Assembly: GCA_000775715.1 (NCBI GenBank)
Contig: JRWQ01000005.1
Coordinates: 118,416 to 182,415, forward strand
Reading direction: 5' to 3'
Length of the DNA stretch: 64,000 nucleotides
Source: Vibrio tubiashii
GTDB lineage: Bacteria; Pseudomonadota; Gammaproteobacteria; Enterobacterales; Vibrionaceae
A program made the position numbers and the translations under genes. The number at the start of each line of letters is the position of its first letter. Position 1 is the stretch's first letter. Below, piece after piece: positions 37,777 to 48,487 of the stretch. The notes beneath the pieces are model-generated. The model was not told the DNA's origin, ran no database searches, and saw nothing but the letters and a program-made list of their open reading frames with translations.

Positions 37777-38844
37777 CTAAAAGAAACTCAGCTGCTTGGT
37801 CTGCTCTTCCGGCTTGAGCATTACGTTCAAGCCAAGTAGACGGATCTCTCGTCCTTTCTGACGTTTCAAAATGTTGGTCAATAGCAGCTTAAAATACTCT
37901 AGGTCTAGCTCAGAATGGATATGCTCAATAGTAGTCAGTTGGAAGTCGGCGAATTTGAGTTTAATTCCCTGCTTGATGATCGCTTTGTCGGGTGATGCCT
38001 TCTGCAAACGTTTTTCCAATTCAGGAAAGAGTTTCTCTTCAATCACCTGCCAACACTCTTGGTAAGTGCTGATGTTGTGGCTAAAGGTTCTTTCTACACC
38101 CACTGACTTACGCTCCCGTTCAACAGAAACTTGACGATTATCAATGCCATGACTCTTGTTCCACAAAGAGGCGCCCAATCGGCCAAACTTGAGCAGTAAA
38201 TCGCGGTAGTCGCTGTTCTTAACGTCTTCACAGAGGTAAAGTCCGGCCTGATGTAGCTTTTCTAAACTCACTTTGCCTACTCCAGGGATCTTCTCCAAAG
38301 GCAACTTATCGATCACGGATTGGACTTGATTTGGTGGGATCACAAATTGACCGTTGGGCTTATTGATATCTGAAGCGACTTTCGCTAGGAACTTAATCGG
38401 CGCAACCCCAGCAGATGCCGTCAAAGCAAGCTCATTGCAGATATCACGCCGAATCGCTTCTGCAATCAATGTAGCCGAACCTTGATACTGCGGGCAGTCT
38501 GTGACATCTAGATAGGCTTCATCAAGCGATAGCGGCTCTATCAAAGCGGTATAGCGATGAAAGATCTCGTGAATCTGTTTCGAGACCTGCTTGTAGACTT
38601 GCATCCTCCCAGGTACCACTAACAGTTGTGGACACAGTTTAAGCGCTTTCCTCGTCGGCATTGCACTGCGAATACCAAACCGTCTTGCTTCATAGTTACA
38701 CGTACTCAAGACACCACGCTGTTTCTCATGGCCACCAACAGCTAATGGTCGGCCACGGTAAGAGGGATTATCTCGCATCTCTACGGCAGCATAGAAGCAG
38801 TCCATATCAACATGGATAATTTTTCTGACTGTTTCACTTTCCAC
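37777..38844 (-). CDS. dinB: DNA polymerase IV (Y-family)
   Basis: Error-prone translesion polymerase. The catalytic carboxylates are in HVDMDCFYAAVEMRDNP and PLSLDEAYLDVT; the helix-hairpin-helix GVGKVSLEKLH and the C-terminal beta-clamp-binding motif QLSFF are present. 355 residues, normal. A near-perfect LexA operator is 21 bases upstream of the start codon, so it is SOS-induced. Confidence 0.97.
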   Translation of the reverse strand: MESETVRKIIHVDMDCFYAAVEMRDNPSYRGRPLAVGGHEKQRGVLSTCNYEARRFGIRSAMPTRKALKLCPQLLVVPGRMQVYKQVSKQIHEIFHRYTALIEPLSLDEAYLDVTDCPQYQGSATLIAEAIRRDICNELALTASAGVAPIKFLAKVASDINKPNGQFVIPPNQVQSVIDKLPLEKIPGVGKVSLEKLHQAGLYLCEDVKNSDYRDLLLKFGRLGASLWNKSHGIDNRQVSVERERKSVGVERTFSHNISTYQECWQVIEEKLFPELEKRLQKASPDKAIIKQGIKLKFADFQLTTIEHIHSELDLEYFKLLLTNILKRQKGREIRLLGLNVMLKPEEQTKQLSFF

Positions 38845-38864
38845 AATTAACCAACCACAAACAA

Positions 38865-38880
38865 CTGTATATAAATACAG
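38865..38880. promoter_or_regulatory. LexA operator (SOS box) of dinB
   Basis: CTGTATATAAATACAG: CTGT-N8-ACAG with an AT-rich centre, one change from the E. coli consensus. It precedes dinB on the minus strand and is 119 bases before the divergent regulator gene. Confidence 0.92.
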
Positions 38881-38998
38881 TTTAGTTGATTTTAGCCGGT
38901 GCTCATAGCGAAATTTGTTTGCAAATTATCCTCGCTCTCACGGCATATGTCTTATTATTAAATGACAAAAACAACAATATTAATCATGAGAAACGACT

Positions 38999-40213
38999 TT
39001 GAACAATAAAGTACTGGTTGTTGAAGATAGTCGAGCGTTTCAGAATTATTTGAACCAACAACTCTCAGCAATTGGCTGTCAGGTTTATAGCGCTGAAACT
39101 TTGGCTGAGGCAGAGCAACTGTTACAACAACATCGCGAGTTCCGATTTGCCGTTTTAGACTATTGCCTACCCGATGCTCAAGATGGCGAAGTGATTGATC
39201 TCGTCTTAGCACATGAACATAAGGTGATCGTTCTCACCGCAACATTCGATGATAAAGCGCGTGAACATTTTATTGCTAAAGGCGTCGTCGATTACCTACT
39301 TAAAAACAGCATGGCGTCGGTTTCTTATCTAATCCCACTAGCTAGGCGCTTAATAAATAACGACAAGCACCACGCTTTAGTCGTTGATGACTCAGCGACG
39401 GTACGCAAACATGTGACGCAGCTTCTCGAACACCAGTATATAAAAACTACCCAAGCGGAAGACGGCCAGATCGCCATAGAAAGACTTAACGCCGATCCTA
39501 GTATCACCTTTGTGATTACTGATCACGACATGCCTAACAAAGATGGGATTGCAATGATACAAGAGATCCGACAAACCTATGATAAGAACAACTTAGGGAT
39601 CATCGGCCTATCCGGAAGTGACTCAAAAACCTTGACCGCTCAGTTTCTAAAAGCAGGTGCAAATGACTTCCTGACTAAACCTTTCAACCATGAAGAGTTT
39701 TACTGCCGTGTCCACCAACTGCTTAACATGCGTGAAGCGACTGAAGAGCTGTACAAGCTTGCCAATCAAGATTCTCTAACCGGACTGTGGAATCGTCGTT
39801 ATCTGTTTGCCCAGGCAGCAATAGCCAAAAACGAGCGCAATATTGCAATGCTCGATATAGACCACTTCAAGTCAGTCAATGATCACTACGGTCATGCCGG
39901 TGGGGATGCCGCACTCAAGGTAATAGCCAATATCCTTAAGATTTATTTCCCAGATGAAGTTGTCGCCAGGTTTGGCGGTGAAGAGTTCTGTATTCTATCC
40001 AATCTCGCCTTTGATGACTTTCTTACCCGAATGGAAAATGTTCGCCTGCGGATCGAAAGAACCAGTATTAAACACGAGTCGGAATCGATTCAAGTGACGG
40101 TAAGTATCGGCGTTAGTAATAGCGGTAAATCGATAGACGAGCAGATTAAGCTCGCTGACGACCGACTCTACGAAGCCAAAGCAAAAGGTCGCAACCAGAC
40201 CGTCTATACTTAA
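38999..40213 (+). CDS. Dual-receiver GGDEF response regulator
   Basis: Cytosolic signalling protein, 404 residues: REC1 (VLVVEDSRAFQ, phospho-Asp in VLDYCLPD, Lys in YLLKNS), REC2 (ALVVDDSATVR, phospho-Asp in VITDHDMPN, Lys in LTKPF) and a GGDEF domain with AMLDIDHFKSVNDHYGH and RFGGEEF, so an active diguanylate cyclase is likely. The RxxD inhibitory site is missing (FPDE at that place). The frame can start only at TTG (38999): the upstream ATG at 38986 stops after seven codons. No cognate kinase is next to it. Confidence 0.92.
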   Translation: MNNKVLVVEDSRAFQNYLNQQLSAIGCQVYSAETLAEAEQLLQQHREFRFAVLDYCLPDAQDGEVIDLVLAHEHKVIVLTATFDDKAREHFIAKGVVDYLLKNSMASVSYLIPLARRLINNDKHHALVVDDSATVRKHVTQLLEHQYIKTTQAEDGQIAIERLNADPSITFVITDHDMPNKDGIAMIQEIRQTYDKNNLGIIGLSGSDSKTLTAQFLKAGANDFLTKPFNHEEFYCRVHQLLNMREATEELYKLANQDSLTGLWNRRYLFAQAAIAKNERNIAMLDIDHFKSVNDHYGHAGGDAALKVIANILKIYFPDEVVARFGGEEFCILSNLAFDDFLTRMENVRLRIERTSIKHESESIQVTVSIGVSNSGKSIDEQIKLADDRLYEAKAKGRNQTVYT

Positions 40214-40242
40214 AATGTGTAACTCCTAAACCTTTCAAAACA

Positions 40243-40273
40243 GAAACACCGACGTCACGTCGGTGTTTGTTTA
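40243..40273. terminator. Bidirectional terminator
   Basis: AAACACCGACG / CGTCGGTGTTT stem with a three-base loop followed by GTTT, between the convergent GGDEF regulator and nqrM. Confidence 0.88.
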
Positions 40274-40286
40274 AGTATTTACGATA

Positions 40287-40520
40287 CTACGCGATGCGGT
40301 CTTTCTCCCACGCAGCGAGTTTTTCCGCACGAGCAGCCTCACGAGCTTCGCGTTTCTTACGTGCATCACAAGGTTCAGGGCAGTTACACACTTTATCAAT
40401 GCCGACCGCACCTAATCCTCCACAACTTCCTTTGACAACTTTACGCTGAATAATATAGCCGATTGACATCGCGCCAATCACTGCCATAAACACACCAAAG
40501 GTAATTAAAAAAGTACTCAT
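40287..40520 (-). CDS. nqrM: Na+-NQR maturation factor NqrM
   Basis: 77-residue inner-membrane protein (DUF539) needed to assemble the iron centre of Na+-NQR. One N-terminal membrane helix (about 3-24) and four conserved cysteines: Cys33, Cys45, Cys47 and Cys51 (GSCGGLG and CNCPEPC). The C-terminus is basic and helical. It follows apbE by 13 bases, at the end of the nqr cluster. Confidence 0.96.
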   Translation of the reverse strand: MSTFLITFGVFMAVIGAMSIGYIIQRKVVKGSCGGLGAVGIDKVCNCPEPCDARKKREAREAARAEKLAAWEKDRIA

Positions 40521-40533
40521 AACGACATGCTCA

Positions 40534-41544
40534 TTATTTATTGTTGTTAATAAACGGCGTGTAAGCTTTTGACATCAGCTCTTTAAATCCGTTTTCGGTT
40601 TTTACAATCATAAGTGTAGGAATATTGTGCTCATTGGCAACCTTCATACCAAGCTCTTCCCCTAATACCATTAGACCTGTTGCTAACCCATCTGCAGTCA
40701 TCGATGATTGATCTAAAACCGTCACCGACACCACTTTATGATTAATTGGCTTACCCGTTTGCGGATTAATAATGTGTGAGTATCGAACGCCATCACGCTC
40801 GAAATAGTTGCGGTAATCGCCAGAAGTCGCTACTGCCATGTCTCCCGGTTCGATAATGTCTTGAATCGCACGCTCTTCAGTGGAAGGCTTTTCGATCGCT
40901 ATACGCCATTTTACACCGTCACGATTAAGACCTTTGAGGCGCATCTCACCACCAACTTCTACCATGTAATTTTCGATGCCTTGAGATTGAATATAGTCAG
41001 CAACCACATCGACTCCCCAACCTTTAGCAATCGTCGACAGATCAACATAAAGGTTTGGGATGTCTTTCTTCAGACTATTCCCCTCTACTGCTAGGTGCTC
41101 AATGCCAGTCACTGCTTTGCGTGCAGACAACTCTTCATCAGTTGGTACCACCTCAGGGCGAGCTTCCGGACCAAAGCCCCATAGGTTTACTAGAGGGCCA
41201 ACCGTTACATCCAACGCTCCTTGAGTTAGACCGTTCAGACGGATGGCTTCTTTCACCACTAGTGCTGTTTCGGCTGACACCTCAAACGCGTCTGATGACT
41301 GATGCTGATTGAAACGGCTCAACTCTGAGTCTTTACGGTAAGTCGACATTTGATCGTTCACTTGCTCGAGTAGACGATCAACTTCTTTTTGTAGCGCTTG
41401 TGGAGATGGAATTCCATCCACCGATATATATTTGACGTTATACGTCGTGCCCATGGTAGGGCCGCTGAGATGAACTTGCTCAGCCGGTTTCTCACAACCC
41501 GCTAAAACCAATAGAGAAGCAAATGCAACAAGCCACTTTTTCAC
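40534..41544 (-). CDS. apbE: FAD:protein FMN transferase ApbE
   Basis: Attaches FMN covalently to Thr residues of NqrB and NqrC. Lipoprotein signal with lipobox LVLAGC (Cys17), then the ApbE domain: GPTMGTTYNVKY, VDLSTIAKGWGVD, VEVGGEMRLKG, YSHIINPQTGKP and the C-terminal metal-binding MTADGLATGLMVLG. 336 residues. It lies 220 bases after nqrF; that gap contains the nqrF terminator and no other gene. Confidence 0.96.
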   Translation of the reverse strand: MKKWLVAFASLLVLAGCEKPAEQVHLSGPTMGTTYNVKYISVDGIPSPQALQKEVDRLLEQVNDQMSTYRKDSELSRFNQHQSSDAFEVSAETALVVKEAIRLNGLTQGALDVTVGPLVNLWGFGPEARPEVVPTDEELSARKAVTGIEHLAVEGNSLKKDIPNLYVDLSTIAKGWGVDVVADYIQSQGIENYMVEVGGEMRLKGLNRDGVKWRIAIEKPSTEERAIQDIIEPGDMAVATSGDYRNYFERDGVRYSHIINPQTGKPINHKVVSVTVLDQSSMTADGLATGLMVLGEELGMKVANEHNIPTLMIVKTENGFKELMSKAYTPFINNNK

Positions 41545-41650
41545 TTGTTAGACTCCTTAAAAATAGTCGTCATCGTCGAGCGCAAGTCGACGGATGTTCC
41601 AAAATATCTAGTAACTAAATCTCTGATAAAATTCAGACACTAGGTACTTT

Positions 41651-41684
41651 AAAAAATAATGGCTGACTTTAAGCAGTCAGCCAT
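41651..41684 (-). terminator. Terminator after nqrF
   Basis: ATGGCTGACT / AGTCAGCCAT stem with a six-base loop followed on the minus strand by TATTTTTT. It partly insulates apbE-nqrM from nqrA-F. Confidence 0.88.
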
Positions 41685-41764
41685 CTTATACATGTCATTT
41701 CAAATAGTTGATGCTGTAGCTAGGTTTATAAGACCACGGACGCGACAGCTTCAACATGCTGAAA

Positions 41765-42991
41765 TTAACCGCCGAAATCATCCAGTAGAATGTTCTCGTC
41801 TTCTACACCAAGATCTTTCAGCATACCGATCACCGCTGCGTTCATCATCGGTGGACCACACATATAGTACTCACAATCTTCAGGCGCTTCGTGATCCTTC
41901 AGGTAGTTTTCGTACAGTACGTTGTGGATGAAGCCTGTGTAACCATCCCAGTTATCTTCTGGCATCGGGTCAGACAGTGCACAGTGCCAAACGAAGTTGT
42001 CGTTCTCTGCTTGCAGACCGTCGAAATCTTCTACGTAGAACATCTCACGCTTAGAGCGGGCACCGTACCAGAAAGACATCTTACGGCTAGACTTAAGACG
42101 CTTAAGCTGATCGAAGATATGCGAACGCATTGGCGCCATACCAGCACCACCGCCAACGAAGACCATCTCGTTGTCCGTGTCTTTAGCGAAGAACTCACCA
42201 AATGGACCAGAGATAGTACATTTGTCGCCCTCTTTAAGAGACCAGATGAATGAAGACATGATACCAGGCGGTACATCAGGATTATTAGGCGGCGGCGTAG
42301 CGATACGCACGTTCAGCATAATAATGCCCTCTTCTTCTGGGTAGTTCGCCATTGAGTATGCGCGGATGCACTCTTCGTCAACCTTAGATTCGTAGCGGAA
42401 CAGGTTAAACTTGTCCCAATCTTCGCGGTACTCTTCTGGTACATCGAAGTCAGCGTATTTCACGTGGTGAGCTGGCGCTTCAATCTGGATGTAACCACCA
42501 GCACGGAAAGGTACTGATTCGCCATCTGGAATTTGTAGCTTAAGCTCCTTGATGAATGTCGCCTTGTTATCATTAGAGATAACGGTACATTCCCACTTCT
42601 TAACGCCGAAAATCTCTTCAGGAAGCTCGATATCCATGTCGGTTTTCATTGCAACCTGACATGCTAGACGCTCACCTTCACGCGCTTCACCTTTAGTAAT
42701 GTGGTCAAGCTCAGTTGGAAGGATGTCGCCACCACCTGATTTAACTTTTACGCGACACTGACCACATGAGCCACCGCCACCACAAGCTGAAGATACGAAT
42801 ACGCCAGCACCAGCTAGAGCACTCAGTAACTTACCGCCTGGTTGTGTAACGATCGCCAGATTCGGGTCTTCGTTCACAGAAATTGTAATGTCACCTGATG
42901 GTACTAGTTTCGATTTAGCGAATAGAATCACTAAAACTAGCGCCAAGATAATCAGGGTAAACATCACTACACCAAAAATAATAGTATTCAT
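41765..42991 (-). CDS. nqrF: Na+-NQR subunit F
   Basis: NADH-oxidising subunit of the sodium-pumping NADH:quinone reductase. One N-terminal membrane helix, a [2Fe-2S] ferredoxin domain with Cys70, Cys76, Cys79 ([10 protein letters not shown]) and Cys111, then FAD-binding ([11 protein letters not shown]) and NADH-binding ([13 protein letters not shown]) domains. 408 residues, identical in length to V. cholerae NqrF. Confidence 0.98.
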   Translation of the reverse strand: MNTIIFGVVMFTLIILALVLVILFAKSKLVPSGDITISVNEDPNLAIVTQPGGKLLSALAGAGVFVSSACGGGGSCGQCRVKVKSGGGDILPTELDHITKGEAREGERLACQVAMKTDMDIELPEEIFGVKKWECTVISNDNKATFIKELKLQIPDGESVPFRAGGYIQIEAPAHHVKYADFDVPEEYREDWDKFNLFRYESKVDEECIRAYSMANYPEEEGIIMLNVRIATPPPNNPDVPPGIMSSFIWSLKEGDKCTISGPFGEFFAKDTDNEMVFVGGGAGMAPMRSHIFDQLKRLKSSRKMSFWYGARSKREMFYVEDFDGLQAENDNFVWHCALSDPMPEDNWDGYTGFIHNVLYENYLKDHEAPEDCEYYMCGPPMMNAAVIGMLKDLGVEDENILLDDFGG

Positions 42992-43024
42992 GACTATTCC
43001 TTTAATTGCTGCCGTTTACCCGAC

Positions 43025-43621
43025 TTACAGTTGAACACCGGAGAAAGACATAAAGCCTAACGCCATAAGACCTACTGTGATGAACGTAATACCAAGGCCA
43101 CGTAGACCTGGAGGAACATCAGAGTACTTCATCTTCTCACGAATACCTGCTAACGCAACGATAGCGAGCATCCAACCCACACCTGAGCCGAAACCGTAAA
43201 CAACAGATTCAGCAAAGTTGTAGTCACGTGTAACCATGAAAGACACACCACCGAAGATCGCACAGTTTACTGTGATCAGCGGTAAAAAGATGCCTAACGC
43301 GTTGTACAAAGGTGGGAAGAAACGGTCTAAGATCATTTCTAGAATCTGTACAAGGGCTGCGATTACGCCGATAAAGGTGATGAAGTTCAGGAAGCTAAGG
43401 TCCACGCCTTCAACTAACGCATTCTCTTTAAGAATGAAAGTGTAAAGCAGGTTGTTCACTGGTACTGCAACAGTCAGTACGAATACAACGGCAACACCTA
43501 GACCGAAAGAGGTCTTAACTTTCTTAGATACAGCAAGGAATGTACACATACCTAAGAAGAACGATAGTGCTAAGTTTTCGATGAAAATCGATTTAACTAG
43601 CAAGCTAATGTAATGTTCCAT
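43025..43621 (-). CDS. nqrE: Na+-NQR subunit E
   Basis: Integral membrane subunit, 198 residues with six predicted helices, homologous to NqrD and RnfA. The conserved Cys residues of the membrane iron centre are in FLGMCTFLA and TVNCAIFGG. It lies between nqrD and nqrF. Confidence 0.97.
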   Translation of the reverse strand: MEHYISLLVKSIFIENLALSFFLGMCTFLAVSKKVKTSFGLGVAVVFVLTVAVPVNNLLYTFILKENALVEGVDLSFLNFITFIGVIAALVQILEMILDRFFPPLYNALGIFLPLITVNCAIFGGVSFMVTRDYNFAESVVYGFGSGVGWMLAIVALAGIREKMKYSDVPPGLRGLGITFITVGLMALGFMSFSGVQL

Positions 43622-43628
43622 GACGTCC

Positions 43629-44261
43629 TTACTCCTTCGCTTCTACTTGTTCTGGTTTCAGAATACGGATTGCCCAGATTAGGAAGCCGATTAGGAAGAA
43701 TGCAGATGGCGCTAGAAGCATCAGACCATTAGGCTGATACCAACCACCGTTGCTTACTAGAGGAAGCACTTCCAAACCAAACAGTTTGCCTGAACCAAAT
43801 AGTTCACGGAAGAAGCCTACAGTGATAAGAACGAAACCGTAACCAAGGCCGTTGCCGATACCATCGATTAGAGATGGAATTGGCTCAGACTTCATCGCAA
43901 ATGCTTCGGCACGACCCATTACAATACAGTTAGTAATGATGAGGCCGACAAATACTGATAGCTGCTTAGAGATATCGTATAAGTATGCTTTCAACACTTG
44001 GTCTACCACGATTACTAGCGATGCGATAATAGCCATCTGTACGATGATACGCACGCTGTTTGGAATGTGGTTACGAATTACCGAAACGAAGAAGTTAGAC
44101 AGCGCAGTTACAAAAATAACCGCCAGTGTCATTACGAAAGCCGTTTCTAGTTTGGTTGTTACTGCAAGAGCAGAACAAACACCAAGAACCTGTAACGCGA
44201 TTGGGTTGTTGTCCAATACTGGTGCTAACAGACTCTTTTTAACGTTTTGTGCGCTAGACAT
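43629..44261 (-). CDS. nqrD: Na+-NQR subunit D
   Basis: Integral membrane subunit, 210 residues, about six helices. [11 protein letters not shown] and [15 protein letters not shown] carry the conserved cysteines that, with NqrE, hold the membrane iron centre. The start overlaps the nqrC stop by one base. Confidence 0.97.
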   Translation of the reverse strand: MSSAQNVKKSLLAPVLDNNPIALQVLGVCSALAVTTKLETAFVMTLAVIFVTALSNFFVSVIRNHIPNSVRIIVQMAIIASLVIVVDQVLKAYLYDISKQLSVFVGLIITNCIVMGRAEAFAMKSEPIPSLIDGIGNGLGYGFVLITVGFFRELFGSGKLFGLEVLPLVSNGGWYQPNGLMLLAPSAFFLIGFLIWAIRILKPEQVEAKE

Positions 44262-45031
44262 TAGTTCAGACCTCCGTCACGAACTTTTGCTAGGAATGGA
44301 CCAAAGCCCATATCGCCTAACCAGAAATCAAATGTACCTTGAACACCGTTACCTGTTAGTGTCGCACCTGATAGGCCATCAACACCGTGTTCAGAACCGG
44401 CTGGAGCACCACCTTTAACAACTTTGATAGCTGGCTTGAAGTTTTCATCATAAAGCTTCTTACCAACAAATTGAGCACGCCATGAAGGGTTCTCAACTTC
44501 ACCACCAAGTCCAGGAGTTTCACCTTGCTCGTAGTAAGTGATCGCAGATACAGTGTTACCGTCAGTTTCTACAGCAACGAATGCGTACATCATCGACCAT
44601 AGACCATTACCGTGAACCGGTAAGATGACCTTAGAAACCGCATCGCCTTCTTTCACTAGGTATACAACACCAGTGTTTGCACGACGAATGATCTTCGCTT
44701 TGTCTTGATCAGCGGTTAGCTTGATAGACTCAGCGGGATTTTTTGCTGCTTTACGTTGGTCGTAAGTAGCGGCATTGCCATCAACAAAAGCGCCTGTTTC
44801 AAAATCGACTAGACGAGGTTCGATGTACTGGGCAAATAACTCAGGTACTTTCTTACCCTCTGCTTCGATGCCAGCAACTTCAACGATCTTAGTTTGCTTA
44901 TCTAGTACAGCGTTAGCTTTCTGCTTATCACGAAGACCCACGGCTGCTGTTGATACGATGATTGAACAAACAAGGCTCAACCCGATAACAACACCCAGCG
45001 TCTTTTTAATGCTGTCGTTATTACTTGCCAT
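44261..45031 (-). CDS. nqrC: Na+-NQR subunit C
   Basis: Membrane-anchored periplasmic flavoprotein. One N-terminal helix (about 11-32) and the [13 protein letters not shown] motif with the Thr at about residue 224 to which ApbE attaches FMN. 256 residues. Its start overlaps the nqrB 3' end by 11 bases. Confidence 0.97.
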   Translation of the reverse strand: MASNNDSIKKTLGVVIGLSLVCSIIVSTAAVGLRDKQKANAVLDKQTKIVEVAGIEAEGKKVPELFAQYIEPRLVDFETGAFVDGNAATYDQRKAAKNPAESIKLTADQDKAKIIRRANTGVVYLVKEGDAVSKVILPVHGNGLWSMMYAFVAVETDGNTVSAITYYEQGETPGLGGEVENPSWRAQFVGKKLYDENFKPAIKVVKGGAPAGSEHGVDGLSGATLTGNGVQGTFDFWLGDMGFGPFLAKVRDGGLN

Positions 45032-46265
45032 AGCGTGCTTGTCTCCGCTTGATGTTCTTCTCGATAACTAAATGGTCGAATAGAGGTGCAAACAGGTTCG
45101 CGAATAGAATCGCCAGCATCATACCCTCAGGGTAAGCTGGGTTAACAACACGAATGAGTACACACATCACGCCAATTAGCGCGCCGTACCACCATTTACC
45201 TTTATTAGTAAATGAAGCCGATACAGGGTCTGTTGCCATAAAGAACATACCGAATGCAAACCCACCTAGAACTAGGTGCCAATGCCATGGCATGCTGAAC
45301 ATAGAGTTGGTATCTGAACCAATAACATTAAACAGCGTTGCTGTTGCGATCATACCGATCATTACACCGGCAATAATGCGCCATGATGCAATTCGCATGT
45401 ACACAATCATCGCAGCACCGATCATCAAGGCAAGTGTAGAAACTTCACCAATCGAACCAGGAATGTTACCGATGAACGCGTCCATCCAAGTGATAGTATC
45501 GCCTGTTACTGTGTTTAGAAGTGCACCGTTACCACCTTGTGCCCACTGGCTTAGCGCCGTTGCACCAGAAAAACCATCTGCTGCTGTCCACACCGTATCA
45601 CCTGAGATTTGCGCAGGATAAGCGAAGAATAGGAAAGCACGGCCAGCCAATGCTGGGTTAAGGAAGTTACGACCTGTACCACCAAAGATCTCTTTAGCAA
45701 CCACAACACCGAAGGTAATACCCAGTGCCGCTTGCCATAGAGGAAGAGTTGGCGGAACAATCAGTGCAAACAGGATAGAAGTAACAAAGAAACCTTCATT
45801 GACTTCGTGTTTACGCACCATACAAAACAGTACTTCCCAGAAACCACCAACAATAAATACTGTGGCATAAATAGGTAGGAAGTAAGTTGCGCCTAAGATC
45901 ATCTTACTGCCAACACCAGCATCAGCGCCAAGTGTGCCACCAAGCATTTCGGTGAGCCAGTAGTGCCAGTTGCCAGCAACAATAGCCGCTAACTGATCAC
46001 CTGCATACAAATGATTTAGTGCTGAGATAGCTTGGCCACCCGCGTTGTACATACCCCAGAACATTGCTGGGAATACCGCGAACCAAACCATAATCATGAT
46101 ACGTTTTAGGTCAACGCTATCACGAACGTGCGAGCTTTTCTTTGTCACTAAGCCAGGTGTGTAGAACAGAGTCGCAGCGGCTTCATAAAGCGCAAACCAC
46201 TTCTCATGCTTTCCACCAGGCTCGAAGTGATGCTCGATGTCTTCAATAAACTTTTTCAAAGCCAT
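45021..46265 (-). CDS. nqrB: Na+-NQR subunit B
   Basis: Main sodium-channel subunit, 414 residues, about ten helices. FSGAT at 232-236 contains Thr236, the covalent FMN site; the region [15 protein letters not shown] and the acidic residues within helices are conserved. Starts five bases after the nqrA stop. Confidence 0.98.
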   Translation of the reverse strand: MALKKFIEDIEHHFEPGGKHEKWFALYEAAATLFYTPGLVTKKSSHVRDSVDLKRIMIMVWFAVFPAMFWGMYNAGGQAISALNHLYAGDQLAAIVAGNWHYWLTEMLGGTLGADAGVGSKMILGATYFLPIYATVFIVGGFWEVLFCMVRKHEVNEGFFVTSILFALIVPPTLPLWQAALGITFGVVVAKEIFGGTGRNFLNPALAGRAFLFFAYPAQISGDTVWTAADGFSGATALSQWAQGGNGALLNTVTGDTITWMDAFIGNIPGSIGEVSTLALMIGAAMIVYMRIASWRIIAGVMIGMIATATLFNVIGSDTNSMFSMPWHWHLVLGGFAFGMFFMATDPVSASFTNKGKWWYGALIGVMCVLIRVVNPAYPEGMMLAILFANLFAPLFDHLVIEKNIKRRQARYGK

Positions 46266-46270
46266 GAAAA

Positions 46271-47611
46271 TTACCCTTCCTTCTCAATGGTATCTAGACA
46301 TTCACGAAGCAGTTCACCGTATTCATATTTGCCAGGACACACAAAGGTACACAATGCTAAATCTTCTTCGTCTAGCTCAAGTGCACCAAGCGTTTGAGCG
46401 CTATCAGTGTCACCTGCACAAAGATCACGAAGTAGCAGAGTAGGTTCCATATCAAGAGGCATTACGCGTTCGTAGTTGCCGATTGGAACCATTGAGCGAT
46501 CACTACCATTGGTCGTGGTTGTCATGTTAAACAACTGACCTTTGAATAAGTGACCAAGGAATGAGCGAGTGATAGAGAACTTGTTCTTACCAGGCATCGC
46601 CCAGCCAAACAGTTCTTTTTCACGGCCTTCACGTAATACAGAAACCTGTACGTGGTAACGACCAAGGTAAGCATGAGGACCAGTTGCATGAGTACCCGTA
46701 AGTACTGAACCAGAAATCACACGAACCTCACCTGGCATTAGCTCGCTGTCAGTCACATCTTCAAGGCTAGCACCAAGAGTTGTACGCACCAGACGAGGGT
46801 TATTCACCACTGGACCTGCTAAAGAGATAACACGGTCAGTGTATAGTTCACCAGTTAGGAACAACTTACCAAACGCAATCACGTCTTGATAGTTGATACT
46901 CCACGCCACTGTTTCTGCATTTACTGGATATAGAAAATGCATGTGGGTGCCAGCAAGACCTGCTGGGTGAGGGCCATCAAATACATGCTCTTCGACATTA
47001 GACTGAGAAGAACGAGGAAGACTTGAACCAGATTTACAAACGTAAACCTTGCCATCAGTCAGAGTTGAAAGTAGATCTAAACCGGCAACAAACGCTTCTT
47101 GCTGTTCATTGATGATCAACTCAGGCTGAGCCGCTAGTGGATTAGTATCCATAGCAGTTACGAAGATAGCCTTAGTAGAAGAATCGATTGCTGGGACCTT
47201 GCTAAACGGACGAGTACGTAAAGCCGTCCAAAGACCTGATTCAACCAGCTGAGCTTTAACCGCTTCACGGTCTAAGCCTACTAGTTTATCGGCTTCAAAC
47301 TTATCGAACGTTACCTGCTCCTCGCCTGACACTTCAATCACTACTGATTGCAGCACACGCTTAGCACCACGGTTAACTTCGATCACTTTACCAGCGGCAG
47401 GTGAAGTAAATTTCACACCCGGATTCTTCTTATCTTCGAAAAGAACTTGAGCTTTCTTTACTTCATCGCCTACGCGGACATGCATAGTAGGACGCATGCC
47501 GACGTACTCTTCGCCAAGCAAGGCGACTTTCTTGATGGTTTTACCATCATTAATCACCTGGGTAGGAGTTCCTGCAACAGGAAGGTCCAAACCCTTCTTT
47601 ATTGTAATCAT
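46271..47611 (-). CDS. nqrA: Na+-NQR subunit A
   Basis: Cytosolic, quinone-interacting subunit and first gene of the operon. The start at 47611 gives [16 protein letters not shown], the family N-terminus, and 446 residues as in V. harveyi and V. cholerae; the frame stays open to 47722 but the added residues are not conserved in the family as I know it. Motifs [34 protein letters not shown] and [10 protein letters not shown] are intact. Shine-Dalgarno is weak. Confidence 0.97.
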   Translation of the reverse strand: MITIKKGLDLPVAGTPTQVINDGKTIKKVALLGEEYVGMRPTMHVRVGDEVKKAQVLFEDKKNPGVKFTSPAAGKVIEVNRGAKRVLQSVVIEVSGEEQVTFDKFEADKLVGLDREAVKAQLVESGLWTALRTRPFSKVPAIDSSTKAIFVTAMDTNPLAAQPELIINEQQEAFVAGLDLLSTLTDGKVYVCKSGSSLPRSSQSNVEEHVFDGPHPAGLAGTHMHFLYPVNAETVAWSINYQDVIAFGKLFLTGELYTDRVISLAGPVVNNPRLVRTTLGASLEDVTDSELMPGEVRVISGSVLTGTHATGPHAYLGRYHVQVSVLREGREKELFGWAMPGKNKFSITRSFLGHLFKGQLFNMTTTTNGSDRSMVPIGNYERVMPLDMEPTLLLRDLCAGDTDSAQTLGALELDEEDLALCTFVCPGKYEYGELLRECLDTIEKEG

Positions 47612-47672
47612 ACGCACTTGCACTACTTTTTTATCGGGAAAAAGATTCTTTGTTTGCGTAACTTTTAGACAC

Positions 47673-47713
47673 GACACTAGTGTCCGGTTTTGGTGATGTT
47701 TTAAACACCAAAA
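47673..47713. promoter_or_regulatory. Palindromes in the nqrA leader
   Basis: GACACTAGTGTC (47673-47684, perfect 12-base palindrome) and TTTTGGTG/CACCAAAA (47688-47695 with 47706-47713) lie 60-100 bases before nqrA. They could be an operator or leader hairpins. The 433-base gap from nqrA to bolA holds no other gene. Confidence 0.45.
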
Positions 47714-48010
47714 TCGCAACATTCCATTAAAAAATCATCCACAGAAATGCAGACAGATTTATCAGGTGCCACAGTCTATCATCTTTTTGGAAGTTGATGC
47801 CATGATGAAAGCTACGATAAACCAAGATATTTCGTAGGAATAGGCTTTAACAGGCGAAAGAATAGTCATAATTTTGAGCCAACGCACAAACATAAATCGG
47901 CTCTCTTATTCCGCTAATTATGATTTATTCACATCATGAAACATTCTGTTTTAAAACCAACCATTGAATTAATATGTTTCTATCTTGTTAATATTTAAAT
48001 TATTGGGCGA

Positions 48011-48040
48011 TTAAAAAGGGCAGCCTAAGCTACCCTTTTA
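48011..48040 (-). terminator. Terminator after bolA
   Basis: AAAGGGTAGC / GCTGCCCTTT stem with one mismatch, followed by T on the minus strand. Confidence 0.85.
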
Positions 48041-48044
48041 TGAT

Positions 48045-48353
48045 TCATTTTGAGCCACCAAGACACATTGGACTGTCAGGGGCGAGCTGATTCTGTTCCT
48101 TCCATTCATTTATGGTATAGGTATGCATCGATAAAGCGTGAATATGATTCGCCAACTCTTCAGCCAGGACTTGGTTAACTTGACGATGGCGTGAAATCAA
48201 GCGTCCACCAGCAAACTTGTCACTCACAACCACCACCTTAAAATGACTTTCAGAGCCAGCGGGCACATTATGCATATAGCTTTCATTAACCACACTAAGG
48301 TAATCAGGTTCGAAAGCTTGCTTAAGTTTGCTTTCAATGATTTCTTGGACCAT
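48045..48353 (-). CDS. bolA: BolA-family protein
   Basis: 102-residue protein that partners with monothiol glutaredoxins in iron-sulfur handling and, in E. coli, affects cell shape and biofilm as a stress-induced regulator. [42 protein letters not shown] (with the conserved His) and [11 protein letters not shown] are family motifs. Divergent from rlmG; the bolA-yajG-ampG neighbourhood is as in enterics. Confidence 0.95.
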   Translation of the reverse strand: MVQEIIESKLKQAFEPDYLSVVNESYMHNVPAGSESHFKVVVVSDKFAGGRLISRHRQVNQVLAEELANHIHALSMHTYTINEWKEQNQLAPDSPMCLGGSK

Positions 48354-48487
48354 CTGTTTCCACCATCAAATATGAATAATGTATAAAAGTAGATAATAAT
48401 CCTCATTCTAATAAAGCTAAAGGTTTTAGTATCTTCTATCTTCAGCTTTTGCGACAATTTAGCGATTAATGACCCACAAATACACTG

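Noticed and set aside
47612..47722. Extended N-terminus for nqrA
   Set aside because: The open frame continues 37 codons upstream, but the family starts at [11 protein letters not shown], and the extension overlaps the leader palindromes.
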